Both the position numbers and the translations under genes were made by a program. Source: CAZCEC01 sp964497615 (GTDB lineage: Bacteria; Chloroflexota; Anaerolineae; Anaerolineales; UBA6663). Taken from it: a DNA stretch of 17,933 nucleotides. Position 1 is the first letter of the stretch, and every line of letters begins with the position of its first letter. Location of the stretch: assembly GCA_964497615.1 (NCBI GenBank), contig CAZCEC010000102.1:1-17933 (forward strand), read 5' to 3'. Below, one piece after another: positions 1-6,103 of the stretch. The notes beneath the pieces are model-generated. The model searched no databases, had not been told where the DNA came from, and worked only from the letters and a program-made list of their open reading frames with translations.

Positions 1-53
1 CCTTCATCCTTCATCCTTCATCCTTCATCCTTCATCCTTCATCCTTCATCCTT
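1..53 (+). repeat. Heptamer tandem array (CCTTCAT), upstream of glycosyltransferase gene
   Basis: Seven perfect copies of CCTTCAT are followed by a partial CCTT copy, and the array probably continues beyond the left edge. It ends 4-5 bases before the ATG of the glycosyltransferase gene. The same heptamer family recurs at 1372-1448 and 6032-6066, always on the coding strand just before a start codon. It resembles in kind the short tandemly repeated heptamers (STRR) known from filamentous cyanobacteria; no function can be read from it. Confidence 0.95.
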
Positions 54-57
54 CCGA

Positions 58-1290
58 ATGCTCCCTCCCCTTCTCTTCATCTCCGCCGCCAGCGCCCTCG
101 ACCCCCGCCTTGCCTCGCAGGGCCTGCCCCTCCTGCGCGCCCTCAGCCGCCGCGGCCAATGCGTTGTCCTCCTCACCTTCGAGCCACCCTCCGCCCCTGC
201 CCTCCAGCCCCAGCTTGCCGCCCTCCAGCGCGACTTCACCGCCCTCGGCCTCCACTGGCATCCGTACCACACCCGCCCCAGCCCCGGCCTCCCCGCCCGC
301 GGCGCCGACCTCCTCCAGGCCTTGTTCCTGGCCCGCCGCCTTATCCGCCAGTACAGCGTCCGCCTCATCCACGTCCGCAGCTACCTGCCCGCGCTCCTGG
401 CACTCCTGCTGCGGCCCCTCGCCGGCCCGCCCTTCGTCTTCGACATGCGCGGCCTGCTCCCTGACGAGCACCTTAGCGCCGGCCACTGGACCAGGACCTC
501 GCCGCGCTATCGCCTCGCCAAGCGCCTCGAAGCCCTCGCCCTGCGCCGCGCCGCTGCCGTCGTCGTCACCTCCGAGTTGTTCCGCCGCCGCGTGCTCGAA
601 CTGGACACCGCCCGCGCCATCCCGCCAGAAGTTCTGGCCCGCAAGCTCCACACCATCCACAACAACGTGGACACCCAGCGCTTCGTCCCCACGCCCGCCC
701 CTGGCCCCGGCCTGCGCGCCGCCCTCGGCCTCAACGGCCGCCGCCTCGTCGTCCTGTCCGCCGGCCACCTCATGCCCTGGCACGCGCCGGCTGAAGTCAT
801 CCGCTTCTTCGCAGCCCTCCAGCGCGCGGATCCTGCCTTCGCCCTGCTGCTCCTCACCCAGTCCATCCCGGAGGCCCAGGCGGCCTGCCGCGCCGAGGGC
901 CTCGCCCCCGCGGACTATCGCGTCATCGCCGTCGCCCCCGAGCAGATGCCCGCCTACCTTTCCCTGGCCGAGGCCGGCCTCTCCTTCCTCAAGCCCGGCC
1001 ACGAAATGGCGAATCCAATTAAGCTCGCCGAGTACCTCGCCTGCGGCCTGCCCGTCGTCCTCAGCCCCGGACAGGGCGGCGCCGCCGACCTCATCGAGCG
1101 CGCCGAGGCTGGCCTCGTCATCCCCGCCTTCGACCCCGCCGCCTACGACCAGGCCGCCGCCCGCCTCCTCCGCCTCCTGCGCCAGCCCGGCCTCGCCGCC
1201 CGCTGCCGCCTCCTCGCCGAAGAGCGCTACTCCCTCACCGCCGCCGTCGAGGCCTACACCCACATTTACGAGCAAGCCCTCAACTCGTAG
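58..1290 (+). CDS. Glycosyltransferase, GT4-type (GT-B fold)
   Basis: This 410-residue protein looks like a retaining GT-B glycosyltransferase of family 4, a class that transfers sugar from a nucleotide-sugar donor during polysaccharide or glycolipid synthesis in the cytoplasm. The N-terminal half has the acceptor-side Rossmann pattern (PLLFISAASALDPRLASQG, then RLIHVRSYLPALLAL). An FDMRGLLPDE segment follows near residue 130, and VVVTSELFRRRV and IHNNVDTQRF follow as in GT4 linkers. In the C-terminal donor domain, PIKLAEYLACGLPVV (about residues 320-334) is the expected donor-binding region. The spacing of the usual E-x7-E pair is off by one (E, eight residues, E). No membrane segment is evident and the length is normal. 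There is no Shine-Dalgarno sequence before the ATG, only the heptamer array. Acceptor and sugar cannot be told from the sequence. Confidence 0.85.
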   Translation: MLPPLLFISAASALDPRLASQGLPLLRALSRRGQCVVLLTFEPPSAPALQPQLAALQRDFTALGLHWHPYHTRPSPGLPARGADLLQALFLARRLIRQYSVRLIHVRSYLPALLALLLRPLAGPPFVFDMRGLLPDEHLSAGHWTRTSPRYRLAKRLEALALRRAAAVVVTSELFRRRVLELDTARAIPPEVLARKLHTIHNNVDTQRFVPTPAPGPGLRAALGLNGRRLVVLSAGHLMPWHAPAEVIRFFAALQRADPAFALLLLTQSIPEAQAACRAEGLAPADYRVIAVAPEQMPAYLSLAEAGLSFLKPGHEMANPIKLAEYLACGLPVVLSPGQGGAADLIERAEAGLVIPAFDPAAYDQAAARLLRLLRQPGLAARCRLLAEERYSLTAAVEAYTHIYEQALNS

Positions 1291-1371
1291 CTCCCGGTCC
1301 GACGGCCTCCATCTCCCGTCTGCCGCCAGCAATAGCCCCCCTCCGCCCGCGGTCGTACGTCGTCGACAGCA

Positions 1372-1448
1372 CCTTCATCCTTCGTCCTTCGTCCTTCGTC
1401 CTTCGTCCTTCGTCCTTCGTCCTTCGTCGTTCATCCTTCATCCTTCCT
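1372..1448 (+). repeat. Heptamer tandem array (CCTTCGT/CCTTCAT), upstream of PHP gene
   Basis: Eleven consecutive 7-bp units: one CCTTCAT, seven CCTTCGT, then CGTTCAT, CCTTCAT and CCTTCCT. The array fills most of the gap between the glycosyltransferase and PHP genes; the bases at 1291-1371 show nothing recognisable. The homogeneous CCTTCGT core flanked by CCTTCAT variants suggests expansion from the middle by slippage or unequal crossing-over. Confidence 0.95.
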
Positions 1449-1451
1449 CTG

Positions 1452-1460
1452 TGCTATCAT
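1452..1460 (+). promoter_or_regulatory. Putative extended -10 element for PHP gene
   Basis: TGC followed by TATCAT (hexamer at 1455-1460) matches an extended -10. The ATG lies only eight bases beyond it, so initiation six or seven bases downstream of the hexamer would give a leaderless or nearly leaderless mRNA. This fits the absence of a Shine-Dalgarno sequence. No convincing -35 is present; the position 17 bp upstream falls in the heptamer array (CATCCT). The same layout is seen before uvrB. Confidence 0.45.
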
Positions 1461-1468
1461 CCCCCTCC

Positions 1469-2548
1469 ATGCCCCACGAATACCTCGCCAACCTGCACAT
1501 GCACACCCCCTACTCCGACGGCGAGTGGTATCACGCCCAAATCGCCGAGGCCGCCTGCCGCGCCGGCCTCGACCTCATCATCGTCACCGACCACAACGTC
1601 TGGGTCCGCGGCCCCGCCCGCTACTACACCCACGCCGGCCGCCGCGTCCTGCTCCTCATCGGCGAAGAAATCCACGACCAGGTCCGCCAGCCCCAGAAAA
1701 ACCACCTCCTCGTTTTCGGCGCCGAAGCCGAGCTCGCCCCCCTCGCCGCCAACCCGCAAACCCTGCTCGACGCCGCCGCCGACCACGGCGGCCTCACCTT
1801 CCTGGCCCACCCCTTCGACCCCCCCGCCCCCCTGGCCGGCGAAAGCGACCTCTCCTGGGTCTCGTGGGACATCACCAACTTCACCGGCCTCGAGCTCTGG
1901 AACTACATGACCAGCTTCAAGGCCCTGCTCACCTCCCGCCCCGCCGCCCTCCGCTACGCCTACAACCCCGAACTGGGCATCACCACCCCCTTCCCCGAAG
2001 TCCTGCGCCGCTGGGATGAGCTCACCGCCCTCGGCCGCCGCGTCGTCGCCGTCGGCAACTCCGACGCCCACGGCACCGAATACACCTACGGCGCCCTGCG
2101 CCGCGTCATCTTCCCCTACGAATTCCTCTTCCGCCAGGTCAACACCCACCTCCTCACCGAAACCGAACTCACCGGCGACTACGCCCACGACCGCGGCCTG
2201 GCCCTCTCCGCCCTGCGCCGCGGCCACTGCTTCGTCGCCTACGACGGCGCCGCCCCCGCCCGCGGCTTCCGCTTCTCCGCCACCACCGAGCGCGCCTCAG
2301 CCCTCATGGGCGACGACCTCCCCAACCCCGCCGGCCTCACCCTTCAGATCAGCGCCCCCGCCCCCTGCTCCCTGCGCCTCATCTGCAACGGCCAGGAGAT
2401 CGGCCGCTGGGACAACCAGACCAACGCCACCCAACTCATCCCCGGCGGCGTCGGCGGCGTCTATCGCGTCGAAGCCCACCTCCTCTACAAGGGCCGCCCG
2501 CGCGGCTGGATCTACAGCAACCCCATCTACGTCCGCCCCAGCCGCTAA
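1469..2548 (+). CDS. PHP-domain metal-dependent phosphoesterase
   Basis: The 359-residue protein carries the four metal-binding motifs of the PHP (polymerase and histidinol phosphatase) superfamily: NLHMHTPYSDG (H10, H12), VTDHN (D41, H42), FLAHPFD (H114) and GNSDAHG (D199, H201), with E66/E67 and H79 as further candidate ligands. Such proteins bind two or three metal ions and hydrolyse phosphoester bonds; the substrate here is unknown. The PHP part spans about residues 1-260. The last 100 residues look like a beta-rich domain (ISAPAPCSLRLICNGQEIGRW, then GVYRVEAHL), as in stand-alone PHP proteins annotated CehA/McbA-like. The frame stays open far upstream, but only because of base composition; the ATG at 1469 is chosen because MPHEYLANLHMH is a typical PHP N-terminus. 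There is no signal peptide. Confidence 0.88.
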   Translation: MPHEYLANLHMHTPYSDGEWYHAQIAEAACRAGLDLIIVTDHNVWVRGPARYYTHAGRRVLLLIGEEIHDQVRQPQKNHLLVFGAEAELAPLAANPQTLLDAAADHGGLTFLAHPFDPPAPLAGESDLSWVSWDITNFTGLELWNYMTSFKALLTSRPAALRYAYNPELGITTPFPEVLRRWDELTALGRRVVAVGNSDAHGTEYTYGALRRVIFPYEFLFRQVNTHLLTETELTGDYAHDRGLALSALRRGHCFVAYDGAAPARGFRFSATTERASALMGDDLPNPAGLTLQISAPAPCSLRLICNGQEIGRWDNQTNATQLIPGGVGGVYRVEAHLLYKGRPRGWIYSNPIYVRPSR

Positions 2549-2561
2549 CCCCGGCGGCATC

Positions 2562-2590
2562 TTGCCCGCCCTCCAAATCGGGCCTATATT
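2562..2590 (+). promoter_or_regulatory. Putative sigma70-type promoter for beta-helix gene
   Basis: TTGCCC (2562-2567) and TATATT (2585-2590) are separated by exactly 17 bp. Initiation near 2597 would leave a leader of about 34 bases carrying a clear Shine-Dalgarno sequence, GGAGGG at 2621-2626, ahead of the ATG at 2631. Confidence 0.55.
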
Positions 2591-2630
2591 CCTGGCCTCG
2601 CGCACTCGGCGCTTTTCATCGGAGGGATCA

Positions 2631-5512
2631 ATGCCCACCCGGTCCCTGGCGAGCCGCACCCCCGCCCGCTCGCCTCTTCGGCGCATCCTGTTTGTGCTCC
2701 TCGCAACCGCTGCCGGCCTCCTGGGCAGCGCCGCGCTCCTCGCCCTTTTCGGCGTGCCCGCCCGCGCCCTGGCCGCCCCCGCCGCCACCACCCGTCCATA
2801 CCCTGGCGCGGACCCCTGCAACACCACCTTGCAAGCCTGCCTCAACGGCGCCTCCCCCGGCGACACCATCGTCATCCAGCCGGGCACCTACCTCACCAGC
2901 GTCACCCTCAGCCAGGCCATCAGCCTCACCGGCGTCAACAGCGCCNNNNNNNNNNTGTCATCCTCCAGGCCCTGGCCGGCCAGCGCGTGCTCACCGTCAC
3001 CGGCGCCGCCATCGATAGCAGCGTCATCATCTCCGGCCTCACCTTTCGCGGCGGCGTGGCCTTTGGCCTCGGGTGCCCGGAGGGCTGCGGCGGCGCCCTG
3101 CTCATCACCGGCACCGCCAGCCCTCTCCTGCACAGCCTCCTCATCACCAACAACGTCGCCTGGAACCAGGGCGGCGGCCTATATGCCTCCGCTGGCAGCG
3201 TCCTTCGTCTGACCTCCGTCAACGTCGTGAGCAACACGAGCATATCCAACGGCGGCGGCATCTACGCCAGCCGGCCCGTGATCGTGACCGGCGGCCTATA
3301 CCAGAACAACCGTTGTGTCGGTCCTTCGTGCGGCGCCGCCGCCCTGCTGGCGGTCGGGACCATGAACATCAGCGGCACGCGGTTCATCAGCAACACCAGC
3401 CAGGGCAGTGCCGGGGCCGTCTATGCGCCCCAATCCGCCGACTTCACCGGCGGCCTGTTCCAGGACAATCGCTGCGTCGAGGCCGCCTGCTTCGGCGGCG
3501 CGCTCTACGCCAACAACCGCCTGGTCGTCACCGGCACCCAATTCCTCAGCAACACCAGCACCTATCACGGCGGCGCACTCTTTGCCAATCAACCTGCCAC
3601 CCTCACCGGCAGCCTCTTCCGCCACAACCGCTGCACCCAAGCTGGCTGCGTGGGCGGCGGCATCTACAGCCTCAGTTCCCTGGCGCTGACCAACACCAGC
3701 TTCATCAGCAACAGCAGCCTCGCGGGCGGCGGCGCGGCACTGGCCAGCGGCACGCTCCTCGCCCACGACGGTCTCGTGCAGGACAACCGCTGCACAGCGG
3801 CCAATTGCGAAGGCGGCGGTCTCTATGCCAGCTTTGGCCTCAACCTCGCGAGCATGCAGATTCTGAGCAACACCGCCCTCGGCGACGGCGGCGGCGCCTA
3901 CACCGATGGCCCCGTCGTCAGCACCGGCGGCCAGTTCCTGAACAACCGCTGTGCCGGGGCCGATTGCGTCGGCGGCGCCCTGCGCGCCCTTAGCGGCCTC
4001 CTCCTCACGCAGGCCGCCGTCATCAGCAACAGCAGCGGCTCCCACGGCGCCGGCATCTACGCCAACGGGCCCGTCACCATCAGCGCCAGCCTGTTCAGCC
4101 GCAACGCCTGCACCCAGCCCGGCTGCGGCGCCGCCGCCCTGCTCGCCGCCGGACCACTCAGCATTACTGGCGCGCAGTTCATCAGCAACACCAGCCTCGG
4201 CAGCGCCGGGGCCGTCTATGCCCCCTTCGCCACCCGCATCGCCGGCAGCCTTTTCCAGGAGAATCGCTGCACCGAGGACACGTGCTTCGCCGGGGCGTTG
4301 TATGCCAATAGCAGCCTGATCCTCACCTCTACCCAGTTCCTGAGCAACACCAGCCGCTACCACGGCGGCGCGCTGTTCGCCAATCAGCCCGCCACTCTCA
4401 CCAACGTCATCGTGCGCAACAACCGCTGCACCCAGGCCGGCTGCGCGGGCGGCGGCGTCAACGGCCTCAACACCCTGGCCTTCACCGGCGGCGAAATCTT
4501 CAGCAACACCAGCCAGACCAGCGGCGGCGGCCTCCTGGCCAGCCTCGGCTTGGCGCTCACCGGCACCAGCGTCATCAGCAACTCCGCGCCCGATGATGGC
4601 GGCGGCGCCTACGCCAACGGCCCCATCACCCTGCGCTCGGCCCTCTTTCAGGACAACCGCTGCACCTTGTCCACCTGCCGCGGCGCGGGGCTGTTCGGCG
4701 GCTATAGTCTTCTGATCACGGACACGCTGTTTGTTGGGAACCTTAGCCGCTTCGACGGCGGCGGCCTCTATGCCCTGGGGCCGCTTACCCTGATCGGTGG
4801 CCTGTTTGATGACAACCACTGCCAGCAAGCCTTCTGCCACGGCGGCGGACTGGTGGCTGAGGCGGACCTCGCCATTACCGCCACCGCGTTCACCGGCAAC
4901 AGCAGCCTGTCGCACGGCGGCGGCCTCTTCGCCCACGCCGCGCTCACCGTCACCAGCGCCCAGTTCGTCGGCAATCAGTCCGCCCTGGGCGGCGGACTCA
5001 ACCACTCCGGCGCCAGCGCCCTCATCGTCAACACCCTCTTTGCCGGCAACACTGCCACCAGCGGCGACGGCGCCGCCCTGTCCGCGCTGGCGGCCGGCAA
5101 TGTCAGCCTGGTCCACAACACCATCGCCAGCGGCACCCTCGGCAGCGGCAGCGCCGTCTTCGTCCAAGTCGCCACCGTCCGCCTGACGAACACCCTGCTG
5201 TCCAACTATGCCATTGGCTTGGAACGCTCCAGCGGCGCGTTGGCCGAGGACTACACCCTCTTCGCCACAGTCACCCAGCCCTACCTGGGCTCAGTCGGCG
5301 CCGGCCCCAATTCCTTCACCGGCACCGCCGGCTTCGCCAACCCCGCCCTGGGCGACTTCCACCTCGGCCCACTCTCGGATGCCCGCGACGCCGCCCTCCC
5401 CGTTGGCGTGGCGCTTGATTTTGAAGGCGATCCCCGCCCCGTCGGCCCCGCCCCCGATATCGGCTTCGATGAATACCTCACCCGCCTCTTCCTGCCCCTC
5501 ATCCTGCGCTAA
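2631..5512 (+). CDS. Secreted right-handed beta-helix repeat protein (interrupted by assembly gap)
   Basis: A strong ribosome site (GGAGGG) precedes the ATG. The N-terminus is a Sec signal peptide: an RR-containing basic region, a long Leu/Ala core, and a likely cleavage after ARALA near residue 48. The next segment, SPGDTIVIQPGTYLTSVTL, is the usual opening of pectin-lyase-like parallel beta-helix proteins. The reading frame before the ten N is frame 3 and after them frame 2; both sides are plainly one gene (SLTGVNSA, gap, VILQALAGQRVLTVTGA). About 840 residues follow, made of beta-helix coils with GGG/GGA turns and Asn ladders (SNTS, DNRC), with eleven closely spaced Cys pairs. The end (PDIGFDEYLTRLFLPLILR) resembles C-termini of secreted Chloroflexota proteins. 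Exposure at the cell surface is likely; ligand or enzymatic activity is unknown. No catalytic residues of a lyase can be identified. Confidence 0.85.
2946..2955. other. Assembly gap (10 N) inside beta-helix gene
   Basis: Ten consecutive N. For the gene to be continuous, the missing length must be 2 modulo 3, which ten is not. The run is therefore best read as a placeholder of unknown length rather than a true ten-base gap or a real frameshift. Confidence 0.95.
3332..4837 (+). repeat. 159-bp coding tandem repeat (53-residue beta-helix unit with CxxxxC)
   Basis: The second Cys codon of each CxxxxC motif starts at 3329, 3488, 3647, 3806, 3965, 4124, 4283, 4442, 4676 and 4835. Every step is exactly 159 bp except 4442 to 4676, which is 234 bp (53+25 residues, one extra coil). 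Each unit is two coils: one with GG(A/G)LYA then ISNTS, and one ending N-x-C-x4-C. An earlier related pair (CPEGC, second Cys at 3086) lies 243 bp upstream of 3329. Units one and two resemble units six and seven far more than their neighbours (about 34/53 and 41/53 identities by eye), so a five-unit, 795-bp block was itself duplicated. Confidence 0.93.
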
Positions 5513-5548
5513 GCGTCGTATAACCCATCAAGGTTTGGCGCCTCATTG

Positions 5549-5650
5549 TCCTGCCATTTCGAGCCCCACTCCGTCCTGCCATCCGAGCCCCACTCCGTCC
5601 TGTCACTCCGAGCCCCACTCCGTCCTGTCACTCCGAGCCCCTCGCTATCA
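5549..5650 (+). repeat. 25-bp tandem array related to the hairpin repeat element
   Basis: Four units begin at 5549, 5574, 5598 and 5623, each running TCCTGYCAYTCCGAG followed by CCCCACTCCG. The second is one base short and the last diverges at its end. The core TGTCACTCCGAG matches the left arm of the complete hairpin element that starts at 5651, so the array looks like an amplified half-element. Confidence 0.85.
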
Positions 5651-5684
5651 TGTCATTCCGAGGCGGTTTTTGCCGAGGAATCTT
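5651..5684 (+). repeat. Dispersed REP-like hairpin element, copy 1
   Basis: The copy reads TGTCATTCCGAGGC, a loop, then GCCGAGGAATCTT. It folds as ATTCC, GA, GGC, a seven-base loop (GGTTTTT), GCC, GA, GGAAT: two paired helices around a symmetrical GA/GA internal loop. Two more full copies with different loops are at 12819-12852 and 14202-14235, and a half copy is at 14143-14158. All are intergenic. Elements of the type GTCATTCCGAGCGAAGCGAGGAATC are widespread in bacterial intergenic regions. Confidence 0.85.
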
Positions 5685-5712
5685 GGTCTCTCGATTTGCC
5701 GCACTTTCCTCA

Positions 5713-5741
5713 TTGACCCCTAGAACAAATGTCCGTATAAT
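5713..5741 (+). promoter_or_regulatory. Near-consensus sigma70-type promoter upstream of uvrB
   Basis: TTGACC (5713-5718) and TATAAT (5736-5741) are spaced by exactly 17 bp, the best promoter match in the window. Transcription would start near 5748. The next certain gene is uvrB, about 356 bases further on; a 51-codon open frame begins at 5759. The surrounding 200 bp are less GC-rich than the genes, as expected of a regulatory region. Confidence 0.7.
5723..5734 (+). promoter_or_regulatory. Putative LexA/DinR-type operator in promoter spacer
   Basis: GAACAAATGTCC matches the Gram-positive LexA (DinR) core GAAC-N4-GTTC with one mismatch and lies between the -35 and -10 boxes, an ideal position for repression. 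uvrB is a classical SOS gene. One mismatch in eight defined bases makes a chance match possible, so this is a reasoned guess. Confidence 0.4.
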
Positions 5742-5758
5742 ATCGCCAGGGTCCCTTC

Positions 5759-5914
5759 ATGGCTTCGCGTCTGCCTCCGTGGCATCCATGTGCCCACTGC
5801 CGCCGCAGCCACCCTGCCAGTGCCAGATATGCCAGATCGCTGCCAGATATGCCCTTGTCCAAAATCACCTTGATTCATAGCGTTGTGCTGGATATGCCAG
5901 ATATGCCGGATTAA
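5759..5914 (+). CDS. Possible small ORF (51 codons), doubtful
   Basis: An ATG about eleven bases after the predicted start of the 5713-5741 promoter opens a 51-residue frame (MASRLPPWHPCAHCRRSHPA at its start, LDMPDMPD at its end), with a weak AGGG seven bases before the ATG. It contains one CxxC motif, but its second half merely translates the TGCCAGATA nonamers, and I recognise no family. It could be a leader peptide, a chance frame, or part of an untranslated leader of uvrB. Confidence 0.18.
   Translation: MASRLPPWHPCAHCRRSHPASARYARSLPDMPLSKITLIHSVVLDMPDMPD
5821..5912 (+). repeat. Nonamer repeats (TGCCAGATA) in two clusters
   Basis: Copies or near-copies of TGCCAGATA start at 5821, 5830, 5841, 5886 (TGCTGGATA), 5895 and 5904 (TGCCGGATT). 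Within each cluster they are head-to-tail or nearly so. A GGGGG-TA-CCCCC palindrome follows at 5922-5933. From 5934 to the heptamers at 6032 I see nothing interpretable. Confidence 0.75.
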
Positions 5915-6031
5915 AACAGGGGGGGGTACCCCCGCCAGCCGTTGCCTTTCGTCACCGGTCGTTGGCCGTCATCGGCCAGTGCCTCACATTTCACGCTTCA
6001 CGCGCCTTCGTTCATCCCCATGGGATCGTGA

Positions 6032-6066
6032 CCTTCATCCTTCATCCTTCATCCTTCTTCCTTCGT
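6032..6066 (+). repeat. Heptamer tandem array (CCTTCAT), upstream of uvrB
   Basis: Five units: CCTTCAT three times, then CCTTCTT and CCTTCGT. The array ends 37 bases before the uvrB ATG and is the shortest of the three clear arrays of this family. Confidence 0.9.
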
Positions 6067-6088
6067 CACATCCTCCCTTCCTCAGTCC

Positions 6089-6097
6089 TGGTATCAT
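6089..6097 (+). promoter_or_regulatory. Putative extended -10 element directly before uvrB
   Basis: TGG followed by TATCAT (hexamer at 6092-6097), with the uvrB ATG only six bases beyond it. Initiation seven bases after the hexamer would fall on the A of the ATG, giving a leaderless mRNA; no Shine-Dalgarno sequence is present. The sequence 17 bp upstream of the hexamer is CATCCT, as before the PHP gene. It could act as a proximal promoter beside the distal one at 5713-5741. Confidence 0.45.
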
Positions 6098-6103
6098 TAG
6101 CCC

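Noticed and set aside
1372..1448. CRISPR array
   Set aside because: Units are contiguous 7-mers without spacers, and there are no cas genes.
110..1468. An in-frame upstream extension of the PHP protein running through the glycosyltransferase and heptamer array
   Set aside because: It is Ser/Pro/Ala-rich with no domain, overlaps a well-supported gene in another frame, and includes the microsatellite; the PHP N-terminus starts naturally at 1469.
3296..5167. A 623-codon minus-strand open frame opposite the beta-helix gene
   Set aside because: It is a repetitive Ala/Val/Glu-rich translation that mirrors the 159-bp repeat; the plus strand has the ribosome site, signal peptide and structural motifs.
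5650..5880. A 76-codon open frame beginning inside the hairpin element
   Set aside because: Its start lies in a repeat, it runs across a promoter, and its CQICQI segment only translates the nonamers.
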